From Burkholderia puraquae (GTDB taxonomy: Bacteria; Pseudomonadota; Gammaproteobacteria; Burkholderiales; Burkholderiaceae), in contig NZ_NBYX01000004.1 of the NCBI RefSeq assembly GCF_002099195.1, positions 124,064-188,063 of the forward strand: 64,000 nucleotides of DNA, written 5' to 3'. A program made the position numbers and the translations under genes. The notes below the pieces were generated by a model. It ran no database searches. It worked only from the letters and a program-made list of their open reading frames with translations, and was not told the DNA's origin. This document shows positions 8,333 to 17,662 of this stretch, one piece after another (positions within the stretch are counted from its first letter, which is position 1; every line of letters starts with the position of its first letter).

Positions 8333-9387
8333 CGACTACACGCACCCAACCCAATCCGGCCCTCGGCTGGATGACCTTCCTGCTGATCGCGGTCGCGGGA
8401 CTGTTCTATGTGAAATGGTTTCCGTACTACAACAAGGCGTTCGTTGCCGCCGAGCACCATTCGATCGGCCAGTCGATCCTGATGGGCACGTCGGCGGCCG
8501 CGCCCGAGCCGTCGCTGAAGGCCGCGCTCGACTACGCGTGGGCGTACGGCAAGGCGATCTGGCAGGCGATGGTGCTTGGCCTGCTGCTCGGTTCGGCCGT
8601 GCAGGCGCTGCTGCCTGCGCACTGGGTTGCGCGCGTGCTCGGCCGCACCGGCTTCGGCAGCGTTGCCGCGGGCGGCCTGCTGTCGCTGCCCGGCATGATG
8701 TGCACGTGCTGCGCGGCGCCGGTCGTCGCGGGGCTGCGGGCGCGCCATGCATCGCCGGGCGGTGCGGTCGCGTTCTGGCTCGGCAACACGGTGCTGAACC
8801 CGGCGGCGCTGGTGTTCATGGGCTTCGTGCTCGGCTGGCACTGGAGCGCGCTGCGCCTCGTGCTCGGCGTCGCGATGGTGTTTGGGATCGGCTATCTGCT
8901 GAACCGGATCGCGCGCCCTGAAGACGCCGGCATCGACGATGCGCAGCTCGCCGCGCTGGCGGCCGAGCAGGCCGCGGCCGGCAATCCGTTCGTCCGCTGG
9001 ATGAAGCTGCTCGCGCGCATGGCAGTGCGGCTCGTGCCCGAATACATCGTGCTCGTGCTGCTGCTCGGCGCCGCGCGCGCATGGCTGTTCCCGCATATCG
9101 GCCCGGACATCGGCAATCATCTCGGCTGGATCGTCGCGTTCGCGGTCGCAGGCATGCTGTTCGTGATCCCGACGGCCGGCGAGGTGCCGATCATCCAGGC
9201 AATGCTGTCGCTCGGCATGGGCGTCGGCCCGGCTGCCGCGCTGCTGCTGACGCTGCCGCCGATCAGCGTGCCGTCGCTCGCGATGCTCGCGCGTTCGTTC
9301 AAGCCTTACATGCTGGCCATCGTCGCGATCCTCGTGGTCGTGTTCGGGATCGCGAGCGGCCTGCTCGCGGTTGCGCTCGGGTTCTGA
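8329..9387 (+). CDS. DUF318/ArsP-like permease
   Basis: This 352-residue protein has about eight to ten hydrophobic segments in two halves separated by a hydrophilic stretch (residues 200-225). The motif GMMCTCCAAPV at about 123-133, with three cysteines in a membrane segment, is typical of the permease family that includes ArsP and YraQ. Some members export organoarsenicals; most have no known substrate. Its ATG overlaps the mnmH stop codon as ATGA, so expression is tied to selenium-tRNA modification. A role in moving a selenium or other thiol-reactive species is conceivable but only inference. Confidence 0.75.
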   Translation: MTTTRTQPNPALGWMTFLLIAVAGLFYVKWFPYYNKAFVAAEHHSIGQSILMGTSAAAPEPSLKAALDYAWAYGKAIWQAMVLGLLLGSAVQALLPAHWVARVLGRTGFGSVAAGGLLSLPGMMCTCCAAPVVAGLRARHASPGGAVAFWLGNTVLNPAALVFMGFVLGWHWSALRLVLGVAMVFGIGYLLNRIARPEDAGIDDAQLAALAAEQAAAGNPFVRWMKLLARMAVRLVPEYIVLVLLLGAARAWLFPHIGPDIGNHLGWIVAFAVAGMLFVIPTAGEVPIIQAMLSLGMGVGPAAALLLTLPPISVPSLAMLARSFKPYMLAIVAILVVVFGIASGLLAVALGF

Positions 9388-9488
9388 CGCGCGCAAGCGG
9401 TGCGCCAGTCGGGCGCAATCGTCGTATTTATCCGGCGCTGCCGTTTCACGTGTGCGGCGCCATTTACAAGAAGCAAACAGGAAAACGC

Positions 9489-9911
9489 ATGACCCAACCG
9501 AAGATCCATCCTCGACTCGAAAAGGCGCTGACGCGCGGCGATCTCGCGATCCGCCAGGCCAATTCCGCGCGGGCGACTGCCGTGCTGAACGCACTCGGCA
9601 CGATGATCATCGAGGCCTCCGCAACGATCGGCGTCGAGGCCAGCATCGACATTCCGCAGGGCGACCGCATTTACGATCCCGTCAATGGCCTGTGGCCGCA
9701 GAAGATGCTGGTGTCGTTCGACGGCCCGGTGGACGAAGCCGACGCGGACGAATTGCGCTCGGTCTATCTGGTCGCCGACGATCCGGGCACGCAGTTCCGC
9801 GTCGAATGGCATCGCGCGGACGGCAAGCTCGGCCGCCAGGAAGGTGGCCCGCTCGCAACCGTCGCGTTCCTGACCGACGTTGAGATTCCGTGGAGCGACG
9901 ACGACGAGTAA
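9489..9911 (+). CDS. Hypothetical acidic protein
   Basis: I do not recognise this 140-residue protein. The ATG at 9489 is preceded by an AAACAGGAAAACGC ribosome site, and the frame is clean to 9911. It has no signal peptide or membrane segment, so it should be cytoplasmic. The composition is acidic towards the end, closing with WSDDDE. It follows the permease by 101 bases and is convergent with the ABC permease gene, from which a hairpin at 9925-9947 separates it. Confidence 0.7.
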   Translation: MTQPKIHPRLEKALTRGDLAIRQANSARATAVLNALGTMIIEASATIGVEASIDIPQGDRIYDPVNGLWPQKMLVSFDGPVDEADADELRSVYLVADDPGTQFRVEWHRADGKLGRQEGGPLATVAFLTDVEIPWSDDDE

Positions 9912-9924
9912 CGTCGTTGCATGA

Positions 9925-9947
9925 AGCCGGCGCCCGATGCGCCGGCT
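9925..9947. terminator. Hairpin between convergent genes
   Basis: AGCCGGCGC (9925-9933) and GCGCCGGCT (9939-9947) form a perfect nine-pair stem with a five-base loop. It lies between the convergent hypothetical gene and the ABC permease gene. There is no clear T tract, so termination would be inefficient or factor-assisted. Confidence 0.45.
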
Positions 9948-9948
9948 G

Positions 9949-10782
9949 TCAGCGCATCATCCGCCGCCGGAACAGCCACGCAGACAGCAGGAATCCGCCG
10001 ACCGCGTAGCCGGCGAGCACCGCGACATGCAAGGCGACGTCGGTTGCCGGCCGGCCGAGCATCGCGGGCCGGATCAGCTCGACGGCATTCGCGAGCGGCA
10101 GCGCCTGCGCCGCGTGCTGCGCGATCGACGGCAACTGCGTGGTCGGGAAGAACACGCCCGACAGCAGCAGCATCGGCGTCAGCACGAGCGTCTGATAGAA
10201 CATGAAGAAATCGTAGGACGGTGCGAGCGCCGTGACGATCATCGCGATGCTGGCAAACGCGAGGCCCGCGAGCGCGATCACGGGCAGCGCCGCGAGCATC
10301 GACGGAAACTGCGCATAGCCGAGCGCGCCCGCGACGAGCATGATCGCGGCCCCCGACAGCATTGCCTTGCTGGCTCCCCAGACTATCTCGCCGAGCACGA
10401 TGTCGCCGAGCGCGAGCGGCGTATGCATGATCGCTTCCCACGTGCGCTGCACGTGCATTCGCGAGAAACCCGAATACATCGACTCGAAGCTCGCGGACAT
10501 CATCACGCTCGACCCGACCGTGCCGGCCGCGAGGAACGCGATATACGACACGCCGTCGACATGGCCGAGCATCAGCCCGAGCCCGAACCCCAACCCGAAC
10601 AGATAGATCATCGGATCGGCAAGATTGCCGAACATCGACGCGAGCGCGAGCTTGCGCCAGACGAGGTAGTTGCGCCGCCAGACGGCGATCCAGTTGGTCG
10701 CGTTCGCGGGCATCGCGATCGCGAAGCGTGACACGCGCGGCGGCGCCGACGGTGCGGCAGTGGAATAGTTGCGGACGTCCAT
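9949..10782 (-). CDS. nodJ: ABC-2 type permease, NodJ family
   Basis: This 277-residue inner-membrane protein has six hydrophobic segments and the ABC-2 pattern of NodJ-like permeases: [29 protein letters not shown] at the start and [12 protein letters not shown] followed by [12 protein letters not shown] near the end. In rhizobia NodIJ exports lipo-chitin oligosaccharides; Burkholderia without nodulation genes carry NodIJ-like exporters of unknown substrate. The gene follows the ATPase by six bases on the same strand. The nod name marks family, not function. Confidence 0.85.
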   Translation of the reverse strand: MDVRNYSTAAPSAPPRVSRFAIAMPANATNWIAVWRRNYLVWRKLALASMFGNLADPMIYLFGLGFGLGLMLGHVDGVSYIAFLAAGTVGSSVMMSASFESMYSGFSRMHVQRTWEAIMHTPLALGDIVLGEIVWGASKAMLSGAAIMLVAGALGYAQFPSMLAALPVIALAGLAFASIAMIVTALAPSYDFFMFYQTLVLTPMLLLSGVFFPTTQLPSIAQHAAQALPLANAVELIRPAMLGRPATDVALHVAVLAGYAVGGFLLSAWLFRRRMMR

Positions 10783-10788
10783 GATCGA

Positions 10789-11709
10789 TCAGTCCTGCAT
10801 TTCGCGGCCCGTGAGCCGCAGGAACACATCTTCAAGATTGGCCGGGCGATGCAGATAGCGCAACCCCGTGCGACCCTTGAGTCGCGCACTCAGCGGTTCC
10901 GGGTCGCTCACGTAGCAGAACAGCGTCTCGCCGCTGATCTCGGTGTGCTTCGCGAACGCCGACAGTTCGTCGCGCAGCGTGGCCGGATCGGGCCCGTAAA
11001 TCTCGATCACGTCGCAGCCAATTTCCGATTCGATCAATGCGTGCGGCGCACCTTCGGCGATCTTGCGGCCTTCCTCGATCACGCACAGGCGGTCGCACAG
11101 GCGTTCGGCTTCTTCCATGAAATGCGTGGTGATCAGGATCGTCTTGCCGCGCGCGAGCAGCGAGCGCAGCCGCTCCCACATGAGGTGACGCGCCTGCGGA
11201 TCGAGGCCCGTCGTCGGCTCGTCGAGCACCAGTACATCGGGATCGTTGACGAGCGCGCGGGCGAGCGTCAGGCGGCGCTTCATGCCGCCCGACAACTCGC
11301 CGACCTTCGCATCGGCCTTGTTCTCGAGCTTCGCGAATTCGAGCAGCGGCTTCACGAGCGCGCGCGCAGCCTGCGCCGACATGCCGAAATAGCGGCTGAA
11401 GACCAGCAGGTTCTCGCGCACGGTGAAGTCGGGGTCGAGATTGTCGAACTGCGGGACGACCCCGACGCGCTGCCGCGCATGCCGCGCACGCGATGGAACC
11501 GGTTCGCCGCAGAGCGAAATGGCGCCTGCATCGGGATGCGTGAGACCGAGCAGCATTTTCAGCGTGGTGGTCTTGCCGGCGCCGTTCGGCCCGAGCAGGC
11601 CGTAGCATTCGCCGGCCTGTACGGTGAAGGACAGGCCGTTGACGACGAGCTTGTCGCCATAGCGCTTTTCGACGTTTCGAAAATCGATCGGTGCAACGGA
11701 CATGGGCAT
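10789..11709 (-). CDS. nodI: ABC transporter ATP-binding protein, NodI family
   Basis: This 306-residue ATPase has the Walker A motif [10 protein letters not shown] (about residues 39-48), the signature [15 protein letters not shown], Walker [14 protein letters not shown] and switch His in [13 protein letters not shown]. The C-terminal 80 residues match the drug/oligosaccharide export group of ATPases. Two ATGs, at 11709 and 11703, are equally possible starts. It pairs with the downstream permease to form an exporter driven from the cytoplasm. It is divergent from the stress-protein gene across a 331-base gap. Confidence 0.88.
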   Translation of the reverse strand: MPMSVAPIDFRNVEKRYGDKLVVNGLSFTVQAGECYGLLGPNGAGKTTTLKMLLGLTHPDAGAISLCGEPVPSRARHARQRVGVVPQFDNLDPDFTVRENLLVFSRYFGMSAQAARALVKPLLEFAKLENKADAKVGELSGGMKRRLTLARALVNDPDVLVLDEPTTGLDPQARHLMWERLRSLLARGKTILITTHFMEEAERLCDRLCVIEEGRKIAEGAPHALIESEIGCDVIEIYGPDPATLRDELSAFAKHTEISGETLFCYVSDPEPLSARLKGRTGLRYLHRPANLEDVFLRLTGREMQD

Positions 11710-12040
11710 ATTGTCGTTGTAGGCAGGCGCGGAAGCGTTCCGCTGCCGGATGCGCGGCCGGTTGGCGAACCGATCGGACGATTGCGTGTCACACGGCCAT
11801 GACCGAAGCGCACGACGCCGGCGCCCGATGGCCCGCTGGAGTACGAACGGGCCATTCTAGTGCATCGGCTGCGTCTCTTCCGGGCATGCCTGCACGGTGC
11901 GATGCATGCGCGCACCGATCGTGCACCGCATCATCGCGCACGCGCCGAGCGGGGCGAATCAGCGTTTTCCATCCCTTGCGTCCTGAATTGCGGCGCACCA
12001 TGATGAATGCGTAGGCTCGGTGTTGCGATAGGGAGGTTTC
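11710..12040. other. Divergent intergenic region
   Basis: This 331-base gap separates the NodI-like gene from the universal stress protein gene. A possible promoter for the latter is TTGCGG and TAGGCT spaced 18 bases, at about 11989-12018. It is weak. I see no ANR/FNR-type palindrome and no gene. Confidence 0.4.
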
Positions 12041-12538
12041 ATGGCTAGCTACAACAAGATTCTGCTGTGTTACGACGGCACGCTCGAAGGACGCAAGGCA
12101 CTGCGCTGCGGCGCCAATCTCGCGATGGACCTGAAGGCCGAGACGCATTTGCTGTCGGTCGTCGACATGCGCTCGAGCATTGCACAGAGCGCAGGTTTGC
12201 TGACCGACGTCGCGTGCGGCCGGTTCGAGGAAACCGCGCGCGAAATCCTGCAGGAAGGGGTGAACTGGCTGCGCGAGCGCGGCGTGCAGGCCGAAGGCCA
12301 TTTCGCGTTCGGCTATCCGATCGACGAAATTGCCAATCTTGCGACGGAGCTGAAGGTCGACCTCGTCGTCGTCGGCCACCGGTGCCGCAGCGGGCTGTCG
12401 AGATGGTGGATGGGCTCGGGCAATACGCAACTGCTCGATCGTGTGAACTGCAGCATTCTGGTGGCATGTTCGTCGGCGGAAGAGCAGAAGGCCGAAATCG
12501 CGCGCGAGCGTGAAGCGGCCACGGCGAACGGCAAATGA
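12041..12538 (+). CDS. Universal stress protein (UspA family)
   Basis: This 165-residue single-domain Usp protein begins YNKILLCYDGTLEGRKAL. It carries the ATP-binding loop DLVVVGHRCRSGLSRWWMGS near the C-terminal end, followed by NCSILVA. The GH-x-G type loop suggests that it binds ATP. It is cytoplasmic, and family members are induced by starvation, low oxygen or redox stress. The ATG at 12041 has GGGAGG upstream. Low-confidence signs only point to its own promoter in the preceding gap. Confidence 0.9.
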   Translation: MASYNKILLCYDGTLEGRKALRCGANLAMDLKAETHLLSVVDMRSSIAQSAGLLTDVACGRFEETAREILQEGVNWLRERGVQAEGHFAFGYPIDEIANLATELKVDLVVVGHRCRSGLSRWWMGSGNTQLLDRVNCSILVACSSAEEQKAEIAREREAATANGK

Positions 12539-12555
12539 TCCAATGATTCGATGAC

Positions 12556-12596
12556 CGCCTGACTGGCAAGCCGCGCCGGTCAGGCGTCGTGCCGCA
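12556..12596. terminator. Hairpin after the universal stress protein gene
   Basis: CGCCTGAC (12556-12563) and GTCAGGCG (12589-12596) are perfect complements around a 25-base loop that can pair further. It lies between convergent genes. No clear T tract follows. Confidence 0.35.
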
Positions 12597-12625
12597 TCAG
12601 TGGCGCGGGCGCCGACCGCAGCCTG

Positions 12626-13345
12626 TCAAGCGTGCAGGTCGATGGCGGACAACTTCCACGAGAACAGGCCAAAGCGGTGGAATATCGCCGCATAGCGCGT
12701 GCCGTCGGCATTGCGCTGGTAGGTCACGACGAATTCGTCGATATTCCGGTAGCCAGCACCGGTTTGCTGCTGGTGCGGCGCATGCGGTGCATCGACCGGG
12801 CTGGCCGGTGCGGTAGCGGCCGGGGGCGGCGATGACGCGGCTGTAGCGGCCGCGTTGCTGCCCGGAGCCGCTGCGTTCGCGGGAGCCGGATTGGTCGCCG
12901 GTACGCCCGGCGTGTTGCCCGGTGCATTGCTGCCCGGCGGCAGATTGGACCATTCAGGCGGACGCTCATCCGGATTGCCACGCGGCGGCAATCCGCTCAT
13001 CAGCGCGGCCACGCCCTCCGGGGTCGCATACGCATCGACCAGCGGGCCGATCAGCGCAGACCCGATCAGCGCACCGATCACCGCGAACGGATTGTTCTTC
13101 TTCACAGCGTCGATCCGGCGCATCAACTCTTCCGTGACCTGCTGCTTCAGGCTGATGCGCAGCGATGGAAAATCGACATATTCACTGATGGCTTGCGCAT
13201 CGCGCGCATCGATCGCCGATTTCAGGCGACCGAGCGTGACGTACGGCGACGCATAGGCATAGCCGATCGCCGTGATGATGGCGACGGCCAGCACGACGAT
13301 CAGCAGGGGCTTGAGCCGCCATGCGCGGCCCGAAGATCCGGTCAT
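12626..13345 (-). CDS. DUF2939 domain membrane-anchored protein
   Basis: This 239-residue protein has one N-terminal membrane helix (residues 12-30, LLIVVLAVAIITAIGYAYAS), then the DUF2939 pattern: YVTLGRLKSAIDARDAQAISEYVDFPSLRISLK. Residues of about 120-185 are rich in Pro, Ala and Asn and should be a disordered linker. The C-terminal part (YQRNADGTRYAAIFHRFGLF) completes the domain. It is expected in the inner membrane with most of the chain in the periplasm. The ATG at 13345 has GGAGG six bases away. Only 29 bases separate it from the small gene behind lexA, so it may be part of that transcript. Function is unknown. Confidence 0.8.
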   Translation of the reverse strand: MTGSSGRAWRLKPLLIVVLAVAIITAIGYAYASPYVTLGRLKSAIDARDAQAISEYVDFPSLRISLKQQVTEELMRRIDAVKKNNPFAVIGALIGSALIGPLVDAYATPEGVAALMSGLPPRGNPDERPPEWSNLPPGSNAPGNTPGVPATNPAPANAAAPGSNAAATAASSPPPAATAPASPVDAPHAPHQQQTGAGYRNIDEFVVTYQRNADGTRYAAIFHRFGLFSWKLSAIDLHA

Positions 13346-13374
13346 GTTGCCTCCGGTGCGGGGATGTTCCGCAA

Positions 13375-13710
13375 TCAGAGACCGCCAGGCGTGGCCGATC
13401 GTTCCTCTGCGATGCAGCGATCGATCATCCGGCACACGGCATCGATCGTGCCGACCATGATCAGGCGCGAACGGCCGTGATAAACGCGCACAGGTGCGCG
13501 GCGCGCGGGTTCTGCGTGATTCAGGCCGGCGTTCAGCGATACCCGCGCGAAAGCGGGGAGCGCCGACGGCAGCAGGGACGCCTGCCGTTCGACTGCGACT
13601 TCTTCTTGCACAGGCGCCGCGGCGGACAGCGGTGCGCAGGGCGTGCGGCCGCGCAGGTGACGCAGGCGACCGAATTGACGGAAAGGCAGCAGACGGGCAA
13701 GGCGTTCCAT
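13375..13710 (-). CDS. Small uncharacterised protein behind lexA
   Basis: I do not recognise this 111-residue basic protein. The ATG at 13710 has GAGGAG upstream, and the start is only 26 bases past the lexA stop, on the same strand. The first 25 residues are arginine-rich; the best-ordered stretch is near the end (RVYHGRSRLIMVGTIDAVCR). There is no signal peptide or membrane helix. Position and spacing imply co-transcription with lexA from the SOS promoter, so a role in the DNA damage response is plausible. In pseudomonads the gene after lexA is the division inhibitor sulA, but I see no SulA signature here. Confidence 0.7.
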   Translation of the reverse strand: MERLARLLPFRQFGRLRHLRGRTPCAPLSAAAPVQEEVAVERQASLLPSALPAFARVSLNAGLNHAEPARRAPVRVYHGRSRLIMVGTIDAVCRMIDRCIAEERSATPGGL

Positions 13711-13736
13711 GATGTTCTCCTCAGCGAGACGGAATG

Positions 13737-14384
13737 TCAGAGTTCGCCCGAGCGGATCAGCCCGACGGCGATGCCTTCCAGCGCGAATTCCGCGCTGCCG
13801 GCCTTGACGAAGATGTTTTCGTAATCCGGGTTCTCCGCGATCAGCTCGAGACCGCCCGGCCGGCGCATCAGGCGCTTGACCGTGACGTCGTCGCCGAGAC
13901 GCGCGACGATGATCTGGCCGTCCTTCGCTTCCGTGCGCTTCTGCACGGCGAGGAGGTCGCCATCGAGGATGCCGGCATCGCGCATCGACAGGCCGCGTAC
14001 TTTCAGCAGGTAGTCGGGCTTGCTGGAGAACAGCGCGGGATCGCACGCGTAATGCTGCGAGATGTGCTCCTGCGCGAGGATCGGGCTACCGGCTGCCACG
14101 CGGCCGACGAGCGGCAGCGACAGCTGCATCAGGCCGGCGTGCGGCAGCGTGAACTGGTGCGGGGCATCCTCGATGCCGAGCAGGCGGATGCCGCGCGACG
14201 CGCCGGCGGCCAGCTCGATCACCCCTTTGCGCGCCAGCGCGCGCAGGTGCTCCTCGGCCGCATTCGGCGAGCTGAAGCCCAGTTCGGCCGCGATCTCGGC
14301 ACGGGTGGGCGGGAATCCGGAGCGCTCGATCGCGCGACGGATCAAGTCGAACACTTGCTGCTGACGGGCGGTGAGTTTGGTCAT
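13737..14384 (-). CDS. lexA: LexA repressor of the SOS response
   Basis: This 215-residue protein is LexA. The N-terminal winged helix covers residues 1-70 ([30 protein letters not shown]). The cleavage site is Ala98-Gly99 in GRVAAGSP, and the catalytic dyad is Ser133 ([10 protein letters not shown]) with Lys170 (DDVTVKRLM). RecA filaments trigger self-cleavage and so derepress DNA repair genes. Two SOS boxes precede the gene, so it is autoregulated. Two small genes follow at 26 and 29 bases on the same strand and are probably in the same operon. Confidence 0.98.
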   Translation of the reverse strand: MTKLTARQQQVFDLIRRAIERSGFPPTRAEIAAELGFSSPNAAEEHLRALARKGVIELAAGASRGIRLLGIEDAPHQFTLPHAGLMQLSLPLVGRVAAGSPILAQEHISQHYACDPALFSSKPDYLLKVRGLSMRDAGILDGDLLAVQKRTEAKDGQIIVARLGDDVTVKRLMRRPGGLELIAENPDYENIFVKAGSAEFALEGIAVGLIRSGEL

Positions 14385-14391
14385 GGCTTAA

Positions 14392-14407
14392 CTGTATGGA
14401 TAGACAG
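14392..14407. promoter_or_regulatory. SOS box (proximal) of lexA
   Basis: CTGTATGGATAGACAG fits the LexA consensus CTGT-N8-ACAG exactly at both half sites. It lies eight bases upstream of the lexA ATG. Confidence 0.9.
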
Positions 14408-14411
14408 TGAG

Positions 14412-14427
14412 CTGTATTTTTATACAG
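14412..14427. promoter_or_regulatory. SOS box (distal) of lexA
   Basis: CTGTATTTTTATACAG is a perfect palindromic LexA box, 20 bases from the proximal box, as expected for two LexA dimers bound side by side. Confidence 0.95.
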
Positions 14428-14556
14428 TAGTTCGGGAATTTCAAGTGTTACGTGAGGTTCGACGCGATCACGCCGGTTCCGGCGTGATTTTGCGACGCCA
14501 GGACGCCGGTTCATCTGCCGCAACCGTCCATCCCGTCTGCGTTAGCACTTTTGAGT

Positions 14557-14586
14557 ATTAAAAAATGAAGAACGATTATTTTTAAT
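14557..14586. promoter_or_regulatory. AT-rich inverted repeat upstream of sbp
   Basis: ATTAAAAA (14557-14564) and TTTTTAAT (14579-14586) are perfect complements with a 14-base spacer, in an otherwise GC-rich stretch. It sits 62 bases before the sbp ATG. CysB sites are AT-rich and poorly conserved, so CysB is a candidate binder; this is inference. Confidence 0.4.
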
Positions 14587-14648
14587 CATGTAACCCGTTC
14601 GTTAGACTGGCCCGACATCGCAATACCGACAACACTGGAGAACCAAGG

Positions 14649-15686
14649 ATGGGCAAGCGCAATACGGGGCTGGTGGGCGGAGTGGGCCGCCTGATCGCAA
14701 CACTCGCGCTGGGCGCGGCGGCGGCACTGGGCATCGCGACGCACGCCCAGGCCGATACGACCTTCCTGAACGTGTCGTACGACCCGACGCGCGAGTTGTA
14801 TCAGGACTTCAACCAGGCGTTCGGCAAGGAGTGGAAGGCGAAGACGGGCGAGACCGTCAACTTCAAGCAGTCGCACGGCGGTTCGGGCGCGCAGGCGCGC
14901 TCGGTGCTCGACGGCTTGCAGGCCGACGTCGTCACGCTGGCGCTTGCGTACGACATCGACGCGCTCGCGAACAAGGGGCTCGTCAACAAGGACTGGCAGA
15001 AGCGCCTGCCCGACAACGCGTCGCCGTACACGTCGACGATCGTGTTCCTGGTACGCAAGGGCAATCCGAAGGGGATCAAGGACTGGGACGACCTGACCAA
15101 GCCGGGCATCTCGATCGTCACACCGAATCCGAAGACGTCGGGCGGCGCGCGCTGGAACTACCTGGCCGCATGGGCGTACGCGGTGCACAAGCCGGGCGGC
15201 AACGAGCAGACGGCGAAGGAATTCGTCACGAAGCTCTACAAGAACGCGGGCGTGCTCGATTCGGGCGCGCGCGGCGCGACCACGAGCTTCGTGCAGCGCG
15301 GGATCGGCGACGTGCTGATCGCATGGGAAAACGAGGCATTCCTGTCGGTCAAGGAATTCGGCACCGACAAGTTCGAGATCGTCGTGCCGTCGGTGAGCAT
15401 CCTGGCCGAGCCGCCCGTCGCGGTGGTCGACAAGGTGGTCGACAAGAAGGGCACGCGCAAGCTGGCCGACGCATACCTGAACTTCCTGTACAGCCCGCAG
15501 GGCCAGGAGATCGCGGCGCGCAACTACTACCGGCCGCGTTCGAAGAACGTACCGGCAGAGCTGACGAAGCAGTTCCCGAAGCTGAAGCTGTACACGGTCG
15601 ACGATACCTTCGGCGGCTGGACGAATGCGCAGAAGACGCATTTCGCGGACGGCGGCGTGTTCGATTCGATCTACAAGCCGCAGTAA
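14649..15686 (+). CDS. sbp: Sulfate ABC transporter periplasmic binding protein
   Basis: This 345-residue protein binds sulfate in the periplasm and delivers it to CysTWA. Residues 1-36 form a signal peptide ending in the HAQAD cleavage region. The mature start [19 protein letters not shown] is the sulfate-binding protein signature, with [18 protein letters not shown] and [16 protein letters not shown] further on. An AT-rich inverted repeat lies upstream. It heads the sulfate operon, with the two permease genes and the ATPase gene following on the same strand. Confidence 0.95.
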   Translation: MGKRNTGLVGGVGRLIATLALGAAAALGIATHAQADTTFLNVSYDPTRELYQDFNQAFGKEWKAKTGETVNFKQSHGGSGAQARSVLDGLQADVVTLALAYDIDALANKGLVNKDWQKRLPDNASPYTSTIVFLVRKGNPKGIKDWDDLTKPGISIVTPNPKTSGGARWNYLAAWAYAVHKPGGNEQTAKEFVTKLYKNAGVLDSGARGATTSFVQRGIGDVLIAWENEAFLSVKEFGTDKFEIVVPSVSILAEPPVAVVDKVVDKKGTRKLADAYLNFLYSPQGQEIAARNYYRPRSKNVPAELTKQFPKLKLYTVDDTFGGWTNAQKTHFADGGVFDSIYKPQ

Positions 15687-15808
15687 CGCCATAACGACAG
15701 CGGCGCGCCACGACAGCGCGCCGCATCCCCGACCGCCCGCCGGCGCGATGCATCGCGCCGGCGTTTGCGTCGGACCCATGAGCAGCATCGACCCAGCAAG
15801 AGCATCCG

Positions 15809-16702
15809 ATGACGACGTACACCTTTCGCAAGCCGAGCGCGCTGCCCGGTTTCGGCGTGACGCTAGGCATCACGGTGGCCTATTTGAGCCTCGTGGTGCT
15901 GATACCGCTCGCCGCCACGTTCCTGAAGACCGCGACGCTGTCGTGGGACCAGTTCGTCACCGCCGTCACGTCGCCGCGCGTGCTCGCGTCGTACCGGCTG
16001 ACGTTCTCGGCCGCGCTCGGCGGCGCGCTGATCAATGCCGTGTTCGGCTTTCTCGTCGCGTGGGTGCTCGTGCGCTACACGTTTCCGTTCAAGCGCCTCA
16101 TCGATGCGATCGTCGACCTGCCGTTCGCGCTGCCGACGTCGGTTGCCGGCATTTCGCTCGCGGCCGTGTACGCGACCAACGGCTGGGTCGGCCAGTATCT
16201 CGCGCCGCTCGGCATCAAGATCGCGTTCACGCCGGCCGGCGTGCTGGTCGCGCTGACCTTCATCGGGCTGCCGTTCGTCGTGCGCACGGTGCAGCCGGTG
16301 CTCGAGGATTTCGAGCGCGAGCAGGAAGAGGCCGCCGCGTGCCTCGGCGCGTCGCGCTGGCTGACGTTCCGCCGCGTCGTGCTGCCGGCCGTGCTGCCGG
16401 CGCTTCTTACCGGGTTCGCGCTCGCGTTCGCGCGCGCGCTCGGCGAATACGGCTCGGTGATCTTCATCGCCGGCAACGTGCCGATGAAATCAGAGATCAC
16501 GTCGCTGCTCATCATCACGAAGCTCGAGCAGTACGACTACGCGGGCGCGACCGCGCTCGCGGTCGTGATGCTCGTCGTGTCGTTCCTGATGCTGCTGCTG
16601 ATCAACACGTTGCAGTGGTACCTGCAGCGCCGCACGAGCAAGGGCGCGAGCGGCCCCGCGCCCGCCACCGTCGTCGCCACCGCAGCAGGAGGCCAGCAAT
16701 GA
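15809..16702 (+). CDS. cysT: Sulfate ABC transporter permease CysT
   Basis: This 297-residue inner-membrane permease has six transmembrane segments. The cytoplasmic EAA loop is visible in the region [20 protein letters not shown], and [12 protein letters not shown] follows it, both typical of CysT (CysU). It starts 122 bases after sbp and overlaps cysW as ATGA, so the two permease halves are made in equal amounts. It forms the membrane channel together with CysW. Confidence 0.93.
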   Translation: MTTYTFRKPSALPGFGVTLGITVAYLSLVVLIPLAATFLKTATLSWDQFVTAVTSPRVLASYRLTFSAALGGALINAVFGFLVAWVLVRYTFPFKRLIDAIVDLPFALPTSVAGISLAAVYATNGWVGQYLAPLGIKIAFTPAGVLVALTFIGLPFVVRTVQPVLEDFEREQEEAAACLGASRWLTFRRVVLPAVLPALLTGFALAFARALGEYGSVIFIAGNVPMKSEITSLLIITKLEQYDYAGATALAVVMLVVSFLMLLLINTLQWYLQRRTSKGASGPAPATVVATAAGGQQ

Positions 16703-17649
16703 GCCAGGAGGCCACCGTCGTGCTGAAAACCCCGTCTGCGGCCGCGCAAGGGCGTGCCGCGAAGCGGCTCGACCCCGTCAGCGAGTCGCGCGTCGTGCGC
16801 TGGCTGCTCACGGGCATCGCGCTGGCGTTCCTCGCGTTCTTCCTCGTCGTGCCGCTCGCCGCGGTGTTCGTCGAGGCGCTGCGCAAGGGCGTCGGCTTCT
16901 ATCTCGAATCGCTGGCCGATCCCGATGCGTGGTCGGCGATCAAGCTGACGCTGACCGTCGCCGCGATCGCGGTGCCGCTGAACCTCGTGTTCGGCGTGTG
17001 CGCATCGTGGGCGATCGCGAAATTCGAATTCCGCGGCAAGGCGCTGCTGACGACGCTGATCGACCTGCCGTTCTCGGTGTCGCCGGTGATCTCGGGCCTC
17101 GTGTACGTGCTGCTGTTCGGCGCGCAGGGCTGGCTCGGGCCATGGCTGCAGGCGCACGACGTGCAGATCATCTTCGCGGTGCCGGGCATTGTGCTCGCGA
17201 CGATCTTCGTCACGTTCCCGTTCGTCGCGCGCGAACTGATTCCGCTGATGCAGGCGCAAGGCACCGACGAGGAAGAAGCCGCGCGCGTGCTCGGTGCATC
17301 GGGCTGGCAGATCTTTCGCCGCGTGACGCTGCCGAACGTGAAGTGGGGCCTGCTGTACGGCGTGATCCTGTGCAACGCGCGCGCGATGGGCGAGTTCGGC
17401 GCGGTGTCGGTCGTATCCGGCCACATCCGCGGCGTGACCGACACGATGCCGCTGCACGTCGAGATCCTGTACAACGAATACAACTTCGCGGCGGCGTTCG
17501 CGGTGGCGTCGGTGCTGGCGCTGCTCGCGCTTGTCACGCTCGCATTGAAGCTGCTCGCCGAGCGCCACCTTGCCGCCGAACTGGCCGGCACGCGTGACGT
17601 TGCTCCCGCACATGCCGGCCCCGTCGCCGCCGTTTCGTCGAAATCGTAA
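16699..17649 (+). CDS. cysW: Sulfate ABC transporter permease CysW
   Basis: This 316-residue permease half begins at an ATG overlapping the cysT stop codon. A longer upstream frame exists, but it overlaps cysT and lacks family sequence. Six membrane segments start near residue 35. The EAA loop reads [21 protein letters not shown], and [15 protein letters not shown] is the CysW hallmark near the end. It works with CysT and the ATPase CysA, whose gene follows by 13 bases. Confidence 0.93.
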   Translation: MSQEATVVLKTPSAAAQGRAAKRLDPVSESRVVRWLLTGIALAFLAFFLVVPLAAVFVEALRKGVGFYLESLADPDAWSAIKLTLTVAAIAVPLNLVFGVCASWAIAKFEFRGKALLTTLIDLPFSVSPVISGLVYVLLFGAQGWLGPWLQAHDVQIIFAVPGIVLATIFVTFPFVARELIPLMQAQGTDEEEAARVLGASGWQIFRRVTLPNVKWGLLYGVILCNARAMGEFGAVSVVSGHIRGVTDTMPLHVEILYNEYNFAAAFAVASVLALLALVTLALKLLAERHLAAELAGTRDVAPAHAGPVAAVSSKS

Positions 17650-17662
17650 AGAGGCAACCAGA

